Source of the DNA: Fictibacillus arsenicus
Lineage (GTDB): Bacteria; Bacillota; Bacilli; Bacillales; Fictibacillaceae
NCBI RefSeq assembly: GCF_001642935.1
Contig: NZ_CP016761.1
Span: 2,108,001 to 2,172,000, forward strand
Length of the DNA stretch: 64,000 bases
Reading direction: 5' to 3'
Shown here in pieces: positions 48,469 through 57,688 of this stretch; position 1 is the stretch's first letter, and every line of letters begins with the position of its first letter. The position numbers were made by a program, and so were the translations under genes. Under the pieces are notes generated by a model. That model was not told the origin of the DNA, did no database searches, and worked only from the letters and a program-made list of their open reading frames with translations.

Positions 48469-49338
48469 ATGACAAAAAAGATCGCTGTAGCTGTCCTGCA
48501 TGGTATCGGGGACCAAAAAGAAGATTTTTCAGATATATTTTCAGAAGAACTGACTAAAAGATTTTCACAAAATCTAAAACCTTATTTACCAGCTCCAGAA
48601 GCAGAGTTAGTTATTCAGCCTGTCTATTGGGGCAGTGTGTTCAATGGACGAGAAAATGAGATGTGGGAAAAGCTCTCAAAAGCTGCAGAATTAGATTTTG
48701 CAAAGCTGAGACATTTTGTTATTCACTTTTTTGGTGATGCCATCGCTTATCAGCCCTCTGCAAATCACAATCCGAACTACATAAAGGTTCATGAAGTCTA
48801 CGCGAAGGGACTTCAAAAGCTGAGCAAAAAAGCAGGTCTAGACGCACCTTTATTTGTTATAGGTCACAGTTTAGGAACGGTAATTACAAGCAATTATTTT
48901 TATGATTTACAATACATACCTGATAGAGTTCCTGAAAAAGTTCAAGAAAATATGGGTGATACACCTCTTGAACGAGGAAACACACTTACAGGTTTCTTTT
49001 CTTTAGGAAGCCCGCTGGCTTTATGGAGTTTAAGATATGCTGACTTTGATGTTCCAATAAATGTACCCTCACCTAATCTGAAAAAATATTATCCCAGCCT
49101 GAGCGGAAGATGGATAAATATGTACGACAAAGATGATGTCTTTGGGTACCCGCTTAAACCGCTAAATGATGCATATGATAAAGCTGTTGCAAGTGATGTT
49201 GAAATAAATAGCGGGAATCTAATCAGCAGCTGGTCACCGTTATCTCATATGCACTATTTCACAACGAATGATTTAATCAATCAAATAGGTGATGACCTCG
49301 CTAATACATGGAAACAAATTAATTTAAAAAGTAGCTAA
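48469..49338 (+). CDS. Alpha/beta hydrolase-like serine hydrolase
   Basis: A 289-residue cytoplasmic protein beginning VAVLHGIGDQKEDF, where the HGIGD turn resembles an oxyanion-hole loop. The nucleophile elbow is GHSLG with Ser134. Asp in YDKDDVFGYP and His in SHMHYF near the end could complete a triad. The substrate is unknown; the fold suggests a lipase or esterase. The start is ATG 48469, with GTGGAG just upstream; the same frame is open further up without a ribosome site. A related-frame remnant follows the stop. Confidence 0.75.
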   Translation: MTKKIAVAVLHGIGDQKEDFSDIFSEELTKRFSQNLKPYLPAPEAELVIQPVYWGSVFNGRENEMWEKLSKAAELDFAKLRHFVIHFFGDAIAYQPSANHNPNYIKVHEVYAKGLQKLSKKAGLDAPLFVIGHSLGTVITSNYFYDLQYIPDRVPEKVQENMGDTPLERGNTLTGFFSLGSPLALWSLRYADFDVPINVPSPNLKKYYPSLSGRWINMYDKDDVFGYPLKPLNDAYDKAVASDVEINSGNLISSWSPLSHMHYFTTNDLINQIGDDLANTWKQINLKSS

Positions 49339-49587
49339 TACAATAACAACCATTCAAGTCCTTTATTAAATAAAGCAATCAATGTGATTTCAAATTTATT
49401 GCAGGCAGCTGGAAACGCCCTACAGGCTCTTGGAGGGAAATTTGAGCTGGATGATCCTAATGGTGACCACGAATACAGTCAGTCTTTAATAGTAGCAAGA
49501 TGCTGGATTCAAGCAGTTGGAGCCAGTATTATCAGCATTATGATAACTGATGAAAAAAGAAAGGAAATTAAAATTGGAAAAGTATGA
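49339..49587 (+). pseudogene. Start-less fragment of a repetitive protein, DUF6944-like
   Basis: The frame of the hydrolase continues open for 83 codons right after its TAA stop. From about 49384 the product has two copies of a short unit (NLLQAAGNALQALGGK and ARCWIQAVGASI), a pattern I associate with the DUF6944 repetitive family of Bacillaceae. No ribosome site precedes the GTG at 49384. It is therefore probably a decayed gene, or a C-terminal part of the hydrolase cut off by a nonsense change. The end overlaps the YbaK gene. Confidence 0.45.
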
Positions 49588-50038
49588 AAATATAATGAAA
49601 AAATACATAGAAGAACACAATCTATCAGCAGAGCATTATACTTTATCAGAGTCTTGTCATTCAGTAGAAGACGCCGCACAAGCAATGGATGCTTCTTCAG
49701 ATGAGTTTGTAAAAAACATTTGTTTAATTGACGAAAATAAAAATTTAATTGTCGCAATTGTAAAAGGTGAAGATCGAGCCAGCACAACCCGTGTTGGTAA
49801 AGAATTAAATATCCCTAAACCAAAGTTAGCTAATGAAATAGAGATTTTAGAGCAAACTGGATTTCCTGTTGGAGGGGTGCCATCATTCGGATATAAAGCT
49901 TTCTTTTTAGTAGATCCTAAAGTAACAGAACAGTCTTATGTATATACGGGAGGAGGGTCTCCACATTCTCTTATAAAAATAAGTGTGGAAGAGATGCTAA
50001 AAGTTAACGAGGGAAGAGTAGTAAGAATTAGAAAGTAA
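49574..50038 (+). CDS. YbaK/ProX-type aminoacyl-tRNA deacylase
   Basis: A protein of about 154 residues with the YbaK/EbsC editing domain: AAQAMDASSDEFVKNICL, the catalytic-type Lys in VAIVKGEDRAS, GFPVGGVPSFGY and YTGGGSPHSLIK. These free-standing domains clear mischarged tRNAs, usually Ala- or Cys-tRNA-Pro. TTG 49574 is chosen because AAAGG lies 10 nt upstream. The ATG at 49550 has no site and overlaps the preceding fragment. A terminator follows. Confidence 0.85.
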   Translation: MEKYENIMKKYIEEHNLSAEHYTLSESCHSVEDAAQAMDASSDEFVKNICLIDENKNLIVAIVKGEDRASTTRVGKELNIPKPKLANEIEILEQTGFPVGGVPSFGYKAFFLVDPKVTEQSYVYTGGGSPHSLIKISVEEMLKVNEGRVVRIRK

Positions 50039-50047
50039 TTTATGAAG

Positions 50048-50076
50048 ACCCCAATGTTTTTAAGACATTGGGGTTT
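50048..50076 (+). terminator. Terminator of the YbaK gene
   Basis: ACCCCAATGT and ACATTGGGGT pair perfectly over 10 bp with a 7-nt loop. The T-run after it is only three bases. Confidence 0.65.
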
Positions 50077-50104
50077 ATCAAATGATTAATAAGGTGAAAT
50101 ATTA

Positions 50105-51205
50105 CTAACCATCGTATTCCTTTTTCTTTAAGCTGAACCCTAAGATTAATTTTAAAAGGGGAGGTACTGCAAAGAATATGAACAGAATTCTAAATAATTG
50201 ATACCCGGTAATCATTGATACATCAGCATTTAATTCATGTCCTATAATTCCCATTTGATCCGCGCCGCCAGGGGCAAGGCTTAAGAAACTTGTAATGGCT
50301 GAAAATTGATACTGCCATACAAGCAAAAAGCTCATTCCTAATGAAATACACACTAAAATTAAACTGCTGAATAGGGCTACAGGAATAATTTTTGCTCTAT
50401 GTTTTAATTTATCAGGTTTTAGTAATAAACCTATATAACCCCCAATCATAAATTGAGAGATATCCAGAACTGCAGAGGGAAGAGGCGGTCCTTGAACACC
50501 TGATACATTCAAGAAAGCGATTCCTAGAATTGGTCCTAATAAAAAAGCTGTGGGCAGATTAATCCTTTTTCCTAAAAGAGCAATTATTACAGAAAATATC
50601 GCAAATAAAATGATTTGAGGAAAAAACTCCTGTTGCACACTAGTGCTGATAACTTGGGGAGCAGTTTCCAATTCTTCTTTTGAAAGCAGGGGGCTGAAAA
50701 TAAGAAAGGGAACTAAAAAAATAATCATAATAACTCTGATCACTTGAAAGAAAGTAACAGTGGTAATATCAATTCCTTTTGTTTCTTCCGCAAATGTTAT
50801 GATTTGCGATAAACCTCCAGGAATACTGCTAGTCAGAGCAGTAGGGAAATTAATATCGGTAATACGTGATATAAAAAACGCCATTCCGGTACATATCAAA
50901 ATAAGGAGGATCGTCATAAATGCCATCGATGGAAGCTTTGATATCATCGTAAAGAGTGTATCCCGTGTAAATGTAAGACCGATTGAATAACCGACTATAA
51001 TTAACCCTGTATTTCGGATATATATTGGCCAGTGCAGCTTGATTATTCCTAGATTAGAAACTAATAATACTACTGTCATCGGTCCCAAAAGCCAAGGGAT
51101 AGGCAATTTAAAAATGCAAAAAATGAATCCGCCGATTAATGCGGAAAATAGAGTTACAGATATTTGGAGAAGTTGATTAGTTTTATAATTTTGCATACTC
51201 TTCAT
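50105..51205 (-). CDS. AbrB-family (AmoA-like) integral membrane protein
   Basis: A 366-residue membrane protein with about ten helices and an internal duplication: PIPWLLGPMTVVLLVSN early and LPTAFLLGPILGIAFLN later, with SSIPGGLSQI and SLAPGGADQM as matching loops. Databases call this family AbrB or putative ammonia monooxygenase, although it is unrelated to the DNA-binding AbrB, and its function is unknown. GAAGG is 7 nt before ATG at 51205; a GTG one codon earlier is less well spaced. Confidence 0.85.
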   Translation of the reverse strand: MKSMQNYKTNQLLQISVTLFSALIGGFIFCIFKLPIPWLLGPMTVVLLVSNLGIIKLHWPIYIRNTGLIIVGYSIGLTFTRDTLFTMISKLPSMAFMTILLILICTGMAFFISRITDINFPTALTSSIPGGLSQIITFAEETKGIDITTVTFFQVIRVIMIIFLVPFLIFSPLLSKEELETAPQVISTSVQQEFFPQIILFAIFSVIIALLGKRINLPTAFLLGPILGIAFLNVSGVQGPPLPSAVLDISQFMIGGYIGLLLKPDKLKHRAKIIPVALFSSLILVCISLGMSFLLVWQYQFSAITSFLSLAPGGADQMGIIGHELNADVSMITGYQLFRILFIFFAVPPLLKLILGFSLKKKEYDG

Positions 51206-51290
51206 CACAAAACCTTCTTTTGTTACTTTTGTTTTTATACTTGCTTACTATAGTGTAGCACAGTAACTCCATGAACTGTAAGGGATATAC

Positions 51291-51929
51291 TCAACTGGCT
51301 GCTTTCTTTTTATCCTCAAAATTTCCTATCAAATTATCAATCCATCTCGAACAAAAATGAAAGGAACGCTGAAAGATAGGGCTCTGAATAAAGGTATAGA
51401 TGAAAGTGAAAATGAAGACAGGTCCACCGATTAATAATCCAATTAATAAAACGAGACATTCCATCATAATTCTGACTCTGCTGATAGAAATGCCCGTTTT
51501 CTCAGATATTGAAAGCATGAAACCATCCCTGGGTCCTGCTCCTATTCCAGCCGCAGAATACATCCCTCCGCCTATTCCCATCAAAACAATACCCATAAAT
51601 AAAATTAGTACATCAAACGGAAGGCTGGATGAGCTAGGAAGCAGTTCAAAATATAAAAAAGTATCTACCAATACACCAACTAAAACAGCATTTAAAAAAG
51701 TACCCACGTTTATGTATTTTCTATTCACCTTTAAGGTTATTGAGATCAGAACAAGTCCCACAATTATGTTCCATGTACCAATCGTTAAACCGAACTTATC
51801 AAATAAAGCGATATTTAAAACATCCCATGGGCTAACCCCTAAATATTTCACTTGAATGGCTAATGCGATTCCATAGCTGAAGATGCATAACCCAATTACA
51901 AAAAAGAAAATCTTAATTCCATATCTCAT
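51291..51929 (-). CDS. YczE/YyaS-type membrane protein
   Basis: A 212-residue membrane protein with about five helices. GVSPWDVLNIAL, GTWNIIVGL and GIGAGPRDGFML are characteristic of the YczE/YyaS/YitT-like group in Bacillus. In B. subtilis YczE influences surfactin synthetase output by an unknown route. It follows the start of the AbrB-family gene on the same strand, so the two may be co-transcribed in the order yczE-like then abrB-like with an 85-bp gap. Confidence 0.82.
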   Translation of the reverse strand: MRYGIKIFFFVIGLCIFSYGIALAIQVKYLGVSPWDVLNIALFDKFGLTIGTWNIIVGLVLISITLKVNRKYINVGTFLNAVLVGVLVDTFLYFELLPSSSSLPFDVLILFMGIVLMGIGGGMYSAAGIGAGPRDGFMLSISEKTGISISRVRIMMECLVLLIGLLIGGPVFIFTFIYTFIQSPIFQRSFHFCSRWIDNLIGNFEDKKKAAS

Positions 51930-52084
51930 CTGCTTTCCCTCTTTTCCATAATTAAGCCTATAAATTAATTAGACTATAAAGGAAAGAAAAATAAAAAGAA
52001 ACTTAAAAGATTTATAAATTATGAAGAAGGATTCAACCGAATTTGTCGAATGGTAAAAGATAATAAAAAATAAGAGGGGTACAC

Positions 52085-52528
52085 ATGGAATCTATCGTTG
52101 AAGCAAGTGAACAATATCTAGATCGTGTAACAGAAATGGGAGTAGATCTTTGGCCTAATAATAATTTTGCCGAGTTAAAAAAGGAGTTTTCAGATCTTAT
52201 CAATTCATCGAAAGATAAGTTGTTCCTGTACATAATAAATGAAAAACCTTCAGCATTTATTCATGTCTCAATCAGAAGTGATTATGTAGAAGGAGCAGTT
52301 TCAAGTCCAACAGGTTTTGTTGAAGGTATTTACGTATCGCCTAATTTAAGAAGAAGGGGAATATCAAAAAAACTATTAGATGAAGGGGAAACATGGCTTA
52401 AAAGCAGAGGGTGTACTCAAATCGGTTCAGATATTGAACTTAATAATGAAACAAGCTATTTGTTTCATACACAAGTTGGATTTAAGGAAACTAACCGGCT
52501 GATTGCATTTATTAAGGATATTAATTAA
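52085..52528 (+). CDS. AAC(6')-I-like aminoglycoside N-acetyltransferase (GNAT)
   Basis: A 147-residue GNAT protein. The stretch SIRSDYVEGAVSSPTGFVEG followed by YVSPNLRRRGISKKLL closely resembles AAC(6') enzymes of the AAC(6')-Ig group, including the acetyl-CoA loop RRRGIS and the acidic SDIELNN segment that helps hold aminoglycosides. Resistance is not proven; many chromosomal members are silent. AGAGGGG precedes ATG 52085. Repeat copy E begins right after its stop codon. Confidence 0.82.
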   Translation: MESIVEASEQYLDRVTEMGVDLWPNNNFAELKKEFSDLINSSKDKLFLYIINEKPSAFIHVSIRSDYVEGAVSSPTGFVEGIYVSPNLRRRGISKKLLDEGETWLKSRGCTQIGSDIELNNETSYLFHTQVGFKETNRLIAFIKDIN

Positions 52529-52883
52529 AGGCGGTTTTTTCGCAAACTTTGTTGCTCTTGAAAGTGGTTAATTTCCGTTCTAGGTTGCTCGTTTTCCGCG
52601 GGGCGTGCGGTGAGCCCTCGTGAAAGATAAAGTGCTGCTCCTGCGTCTACAAGAAAATCCTGCCGAAGTGAGCTTCCTCGTCGCATGCCTTACGAGTAGA
52701 ATAGCCAGGTAGTCGGCACGCTGATCCCGCAGGACAAGGAAGGCTTTGACAGCGTTAAACATCGCACGAAGAAAATGTGATTTTCATTTTCGAGGAGTCT
52801 CGCACCTTGCTCTCCAATCAACTAGTCGAAGAAGCGTACTCCACAAAAAATGTTCAAAAAGCAACAAGCTTTTAGAAATGAGC
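52529..52883 (-). repeat. Intergenic repeat family, copy E (inverted, expanded)
   Basis: Flanks GCAAACTTTGTTGCTCTTGAAAG and AGCAACAAGCTTTTAGAAATGAG and ends GTTAATT...AATCAAC match the other copies in reverse. The core, 52567-52822, is 256 bp instead of about 130. Between GGGCGTGCGGTGAGCCC and GATCCCGCAGGAC lie about 100 bp not seen in the other four copies, and further extra sequence follows, including GAAAATGTGATTTTC. Open frames inside are artefacts. Confidence 0.8.
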
Positions 52884-53159
52884 CTAATTAAAAATAAATA
52901 AAATAGAGGGCAGCCACATGGAAAGAAACACAATAAAGAGCCCCGCAAGAATTAAAAGTAAACCGTTAAGCCAAAACTTATTTGTTTTATGTGAATAAAG
53001 CAGTTTCCAGGTTCCCAAAAAGATAAGCACGATTCCGGTTATAAAGATAAATAAAGAAATAATCCCGCTTGCTTTTAATATTTTGTTACCGACTACTATC
53101 GCAGCCGCAGAAAAAAACAGAATGATTATCTTGGGATTAACTTTACTTTTTACCTTCAT
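52884..53159 (-). CDS. Small membrane protein
   Basis: A 91-residue protein with three predicted helices (IIILFFSAAAIVVGNKIL, ISLFIFITGIVLIFLGTWKLL and a last one near LLLILAGLFIVFL) and basic ends. No family recognised. GGAGG is 5 nt before ATG at 53159; the longer frame to 53198 passes through this ribosome site. The stop abuts repeat copy E. Confidence 0.65.
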   Translation of the reverse strand: MKVKSKVNPKIIILFFSAAAIVVGNKILKASGIISLFIFITGIVLIFLGTWKLLYSHKTNKFWLNGLLLILAGLFIVFLSMWLPSILFIFN

Positions 53160-53439
53160 ATTAGTTCCTCCAAAAAGACATGAGAAAATAGCTCTCATGC
53201 TTTTTTTTATCTAAATAATTTTTTCACTACCATTCTACTTCCGTAATATTCGGAAAAGAAGTGTACATGTACCTATTGAATCTGGATAGAGGCTAAACTC
53301 TTCAAATATTTAAATCATTCATGTTCTTTCAGCACCTTTAATAAAATCAATTAAAGACTAATATTAAAAAACCCATTACTTTGATAATGGATATCATTCG
53401 TGTATTACATCATAAGTATTACTTCTGGGGGTGAGTTGA

Positions 53440-54426
53440 ATGGCTGAACTTCGTTACAATCCGCTTTTGGACAGCTGGGTTATGGTGTCCGCAAAAAGAC
53501 AATTCAGACCTTATTTACCAAAAGATCATTGCCCTTTTTGCCCGGGGTCAGGTAAAGTACCTGCCGTTTATGATGTTCATGTATTTCACAATGATTTCCC
53601 TGTACTTACTGCTGAACCTCCAGAACCCGAAGATGTAGGAGGAGGCTTGTATCAAACTAGAGAAGCTGCGGGCAGATGCGAGGTTATTCTTTATTCTTCT
53701 GATCATCATGCTACGCTACCCGATCTTACAAAATCACAAATGAAGCGGGTAATCGATCTTTGGACAAAAACTTTTGACGAATTAGATAAAGATGAAAAGC
53801 ACCAATATGTAATGATTTTTGAGAACAGAGGAGAAGAAGTAGGAGTAACGATTACTCATCCTCACGGTCAAGTTTATGCCTATCCGTTTATTCCTCAAAA
53901 AGTAAAGGTTGAATTAGATAATTGTAAAAAGCACTTACAAAAAACTGGACGAAATATGTTTGATGACATGATTAAAGAGGAGAAACGGTTTGGTCAAAGA
54001 GTAGTTTTAGAGAATGATTATTTTATTGCATTTATTCCTTTTTTTACTGACACTCCTTTTGGCCTTTTTATTGTAAGTAAAGAAAATAAAACGGCACTGA
54101 CGGATTTTTCTGAAGAGGAAAAGAACGCTTTGGGCGATATTCTTCAAGAAGTGATTGGCGGCATGGACCACTTATTTAACCGTACGTTTCCATTTATGAT
54201 GGGTATCCATGGAAGACCCAGCAACTCAGAAAATGTTGAAAGCTATTATCGTTTTCACATAGAGTTTTATTCACCAATGCAAACAAAGGAAAAATTAAAA
54301 CTAAATGCAGCATCTGAGACTGCGGGCTGGGCAGTAGCTATCCCAACTAGAGCAGAAGATAATGCTGTTTTACTAAGGAAAGCCATTCAGGAATTTTGGG
54401 AGAATGGCGGAATAAAAAATAAATAA
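53440..54426 (+). CDS. galT: Galactose-1-phosphate uridylyltransferase (HIT-type)
   Basis: A 328-residue GalT of the E. coli type: it exchanges UMP between UDP-glucose and galactose 1-phosphate via a histidine. The active-site HPHGQ motif is present (THPHGQVYAYPF), with zinc-type CPFCPG near the N terminus. galK and galE are not in the window, so the Leloir pathway is not complete here. It precedes a surface-glycan cluster, though a terminator separates them. GGGGGTG precedes ATG 53440. Confidence 0.92.
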   Translation: MAELRYNPLLDSWVMVSAKRQFRPYLPKDHCPFCPGSGKVPAVYDVHVFHNDFPVLTAEPPEPEDVGGGLYQTREAAGRCEVILYSSDHHATLPDLTKSQMKRVIDLWTKTFDELDKDEKHQYVMIFENRGEEVGVTITHPHGQVYAYPFIPQKVKVELDNCKKHLQKTGRNMFDDMIKEEKRFGQRVVLENDYFIAFIPFFTDTPFGLFIVSKENKTALTDFSEEEKNALGDILQEVIGGMDHLFNRTFPFMMGIHGRPSNSENVESYYRFHIEFYSPMQTKEKLKLNAASETAGWAVAIPTRAEDNAVLLRKAIQEFWENGGIKNK

Positions 54427-54450
54427 ATGTACTGCAATCATTCAATTCCA

Positions 54451-54475
54451 GGCACTTATTTAAGTGTCTTTTTTT
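54451..54475 (+). terminator. Terminator of galT
   Basis: GGCACTT and AAGTGTC (one G-U pair) with a 4-nt loop and a seven-T run. Confidence 0.78.
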
Positions 54476-54554
54476 AATGGCCACATATAGGGTATACAAT
54501 ATTTTTTTTATGTTAAACCTGAATACGACTCTATTTTAGTGATGGGGTGTTCTT

Positions 54555-56231
54555 ATGTCATTTAAAAAGATTGCTTCCAATGAACAAAAATTGCTTTACA
54601 TTGCACTTTCAATTATTCTTCTCTATTTATCACCTTTATTCATTTTAGGTGAAAATGCACATATTCGTGTTCATGATAACCTTGATTCAAATCTCGCCTG
54701 GTATAAAGTTTTAAAAGAAAGCGGACAGATATTTGGCGGGGTACATTCAACGATTCCTCAGATTATTAACGGACTTCCCCGGAACGCACTTGGAACAGAA
54801 TTTAGCGGTATTGTCTGGCTTCACGCGATTTTCCCGACAATGATTGCTTATGCAATAAGTCAAAGCATAACAAGGTTTTTTGCTTTTGTAGGCATGTATT
54901 TATTATTAAAAAAACATTTCTTACACGAGAAAAAGTATGCAGTGATCACGATTGGTACTGCCCTGGCTTTTGCTCTCACTCCATTTTGGCCATCCGGGAT
55001 GCTAAGCACACTTGGTATGCCATTAGCATTATGGGCATTCTTAAATATTCGTAATGGTGAAAAAGGGTGGAAGAACTATTTGGTTCTTGCTCTTTTGCCC
55101 TTTTATTCGAGTTTTGTTTTAGGCTTTTTCTTCTTTTTATTTGCAATGGGTATTTTTTGGCTTACAGATGTACTGCGTAAAAAGGGCTGGAATTGGTCTT
55201 TCTTTTTTTCAATCTTGTTTATGACTTCCGTATTTATGTTAGTTGAATATCGATTAGTTTACTCGTTTATTTATGACGATGAACCGAATACAAGGGACGA
55301 GTATTTTCATGCAAGATTGCCATTTTGGTGGGTGACCAGGCTTACGTTTAAGAACTTTGTACTTGGTCATACTCATGTCATGACTGTTCATGGTTTGTTT
55401 ATTTTGCTGGTTACCATACTCGCTTTGATAGTAGTCATTTGGAAAAGGCTGTGGCAGCAGGAAAAAGTTTTTGTATTCCTGTTAGCACTAAATTTTATTC
55501 TATCAGCATGGTATGCGTTTTGGTTTTATAAAGGGTGGCTTCCATTAACCGAAAGATTTCATTTTATGGATACTTTTAATTTTGCGAGGTTTCACTTTTT
55601 ACGTCCTTTAGTGATTTATATGGGGTTTGCTTTGGGTCTTAAAATTATTTGGGACTATAATACACTTAAAAATACTATTCCTTATTTTATCTTAGGACAG
55701 ATTGTATTGTTATGTTTGTTTAACGACGAGTTTATTTATCGTAAAAAACCTACAGTAAAAGAATTTTATGCTGAAGAACTCTTCCAAGACATAGAAAAAT
55801 ATATTGACCGTCCTTTGGATAGCTACAGGGTCGCAAGTATAGGAATACATCCAGCCATCGCACAATACAACGGATTTTACACACTGGATACCTATAACAA
55901 TTTCTATCCATTAACATACAAATACGCCTTTCGGGAAATAATGGATAAAGAATTAGCAAAAAATAAGCGGCTGCGCACCTACTATGATGAGTGGGGAGGA
56001 CGCTGTTACATATTTACAGACCAGTTAGGCAAGCATTATATGTTCAAAAAGAACTCCAGTGAAACGTTAAAGAACCTGCAGCTTAATATAGAACCTTTCA
56101 AACAGCTTGGGGGAGAATATATTTTTTCAGCGCTTCCTATAGAAAATGCTGCTGAAATAAAGCTGGAGTTAGAAAACGTTTTTGAATCCGATACGGCCGC
56201 ATGGAAAATCTATTTATATAAAGCAATGTAA
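54555..56231 (+). CDS. DUF6044 (YkoS-like) multispanning membrane protein
   Basis: A 558-residue membrane protein with about ten helices and a C-terminal soluble part, resembling B. subtilis YkoS (DUF6044). The first loop has RVHDNLDSNLAWYK, an acidic outer-face motif like those of GT-C glycosyltransferases (my inference). It precedes a GT2 glycosyltransferase and a GtrA flippase, so it is a candidate for the enzyme that moves the lipid-linked sugar onto an acceptor. GATGGGGTG precedes ATG 54555. Confidence 0.8.
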   Translation: MSFKKIASNEQKLLYIALSIILLYLSPLFILGENAHIRVHDNLDSNLAWYKVLKESGQIFGGVHSTIPQIINGLPRNALGTEFSGIVWLHAIFPTMIAYAISQSITRFFAFVGMYLLLKKHFLHEKKYAVITIGTALAFALTPFWPSGMLSTLGMPLALWAFLNIRNGEKGWKNYLVLALLPFYSSFVLGFFFFLFAMGIFWLTDVLRKKGWNWSFFFSILFMTSVFMLVEYRLVYSFIYDDEPNTRDEYFHARLPFWWVTRLTFKNFVLGHTHVMTVHGLFILLVTILALIVVIWKRLWQQEKVFVFLLALNFILSAWYAFWFYKGWLPLTERFHFMDTFNFARFHFLRPLVIYMGFALGLKIIWDYNTLKNTIPYFILGQIVLLCLFNDEFIYRKKPTVKEFYAEELFQDIEKYIDRPLDSYRVASIGIHPAIAQYNGFYTLDTYNNFYPLTYKYAFREIMDKELAKNKRLRTYYDEWGGRCYIFTDQLGKHYMFKKNSSETLKNLQLNIEPFKQLGGEYIFSALPIENAAEIKLELENVFESDTAAWKIYLYKAM

Positions 56232-56250
56232 ACAGCCAGGAGGTACTTTC

Positions 56251-57288
56251 ATGAAACAGCCAGCTTTAACAATTGTTGTTCCTTGCTACAACGAGGAAGA
56301 AGTATTGCCAATTACGATAGATGCCCTTGATGTTCTGCTTAAAAGAATGATATCGGAGGAACTGATTTCCGATGATAGCAAGCTGTTATTTGTAGATGAT
56401 GGCAGCAAGGATCAAACATGGGCCATTATTCATAAAGAAGGTTTAAGAAATGATAATGTCAGGGGTTTAAAGCTAGCAGGAAATGTAGGACATCAAAACG
56501 CCTTGCTTGCTGGACTTTTTACAGCAAAGGAAACTTCAGACTGTGTTTTATCAATTGATGCTGATCTACAAGACGATATTTCAGTAATACCTCAATTTAT
56601 TGAGCACTTCAATAAAGGCTGTGATATTGTCTATGGCGTTAGAAAAAAGCGAGACTGCGATACATTTTTTAAACGTAATACAGCTGAATTCTTTTATAAG
56701 TTCATGAACAAAATGGGTGTAAATCTCGTTTATAATCATGCGGATTTTCGATTGATGAGTAAAAGAGCTTTAATTGAATTGGAAAAGTTCGAGGAAGTAA
56801 ATATGTTCTTAAGAGGTATTGTACCACTTATCGGATATGAGTCTTCTTCCGTTTATTATGACCGTAAGGAAAGACTGGCTGGAGAAACAAAGTACCCGCT
56901 TAAAAAGATGCTTTATTTTGCCTTTGACGGCATTACTTCATTTTCTGTAACTCCTATTCGTTTTGTCCTCCTGACAGGATTGATTTCTTTTTTTGTAAGC
57001 TTGTTGTTTGGTGTTTATTTCTTAGCCTTAAAGTTTATCGGAAATACAGAAACCGGATGGACATCCCTTATTACATCCATCTGGCTGATCGGAGGGCTTC
57101 AGCTTATTGGCATCGGATTAATTGGCGAATATATCGGTAAAATCTACAAAGAATCAAAGAAGCGCCCTAAGTATATCGTTGAAACTGACTCAAATCATCT
57201 TCCAAAGCCGCTTCAACTAAAAAATACACAGAGAGCTAAAGATGAATCATATAATCTCAACCTTCGAAAACTTCCTGAAACCAACTAA
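56251..57288 (+). CDS. GT2 glycosyltransferase, YkoT/GtrB-like
   Basis: A 345-residue membrane glycosyltransferase. The GT-A catalytic domain has LTIVVPCYNEEEVLP, LFVDDGSKDQT and the metal-binding SIDADLQDD, and two C-terminal helices follow (VLLTGLISFFVSLLFGVYF and LIGGLQLIGIGLIGEYIG). Such enzymes charge undecaprenyl phosphate with a sugar. AGGAGG is 7 nt before ATG 56251. The same frame extends up to 56182 within the preceding gene but lacks a site. The end overlaps the GtrA gene by 47 nt. Confidence 0.9.
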   Translation: MKQPALTIVVPCYNEEEVLPITIDALDVLLKRMISEELISDDSKLLFVDDGSKDQTWAIIHKEGLRNDNVRGLKLAGNVGHQNALLAGLFTAKETSDCVLSIDADLQDDISVIPQFIEHFNKGCDIVYGVRKKRDCDTFFKRNTAEFFYKFMNKMGVNLVYNHADFRLMSKRALIELEKFEEVNMFLRGIVPLIGYESSSVYYDRKERLAGETKYPLKKMLYFAFDGITSFSVTPIRFVLLTGLISFFVSLLFGVYFLALKFIGNTETGWTSLITSIWLIGGLQLIGIGLIGEYIGKIYKESKKRPKYIVETDSNHLPKPLQLKNTQRAKDESYNLNLRKLPETN

Positions 57289-57676
57289 TTCATTTTTAAA
57301 GTTCGTCATAGTTGGAGTAATAAATACGTGTATTGGGCTTTCCGTTATCTTTATATTAATAAATATATTTCATATTGGGTATTGGCCAGCAACTTTTATA
57401 GGCAATGCGGCAGGTGCTGCTATTAGTTATATTTTGAATCGGAAATTCACATTTCAAAGTAAAACATCGATAGGACGCAGCAGTATCAGGTTTTTGACAG
57501 TCATTCTGATTTCTTATTTTGGGGCATATAGCCTGAGTGATCAAATTATAAACACTGCATTTCAGCATGCAGATCTTCAAATTATTACTAATAAAGAAGC
57601 ATCTGTTTTATTGGGTTCTTGTTTATATACTTTTGCTAATTATTTGGGGCAAAAATATTTTGTTTTTACCCGTTGA
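57242..57676 (+). CDS. GtrA-family membrane protein (lipid-linked sugar flippase)
   Basis: A 144-residue protein with four helices and GtrA hallmarks FLKFVIVGVINTCIG and NRKFTF. GtrA proteins are thought to flip undecaprenyl-phosphate sugars. Overlap with the upstream GT2 gene by 47 nt implies coupled translation. The pair GtrB/GtrA with the DUF6044 protein suggests modification of a wall or surface polymer. Confidence 0.9.
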   Translation: MNHIISTFENFLKPTNSFLKFVIVGVINTCIGLSVIFILINIFHIGYWPATFIGNAAGAAISYILNRKFTFQSKTSIGRSSIRFLTVILISYFGAYSLSDQIINTAFQHADLQIITNKEASVLLGSCLYTFANYLGQKYFVFTR

Positions 57677-57688
57677 GGTGACCATACT

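Noticed and set aside
51400-51855. 151-residue antisense frame in the YczE-like gene
   Set aside because: Pro/Ile/Thr-rich shadow of a membrane-protein gene; no ribosome site and no recognisable domain.
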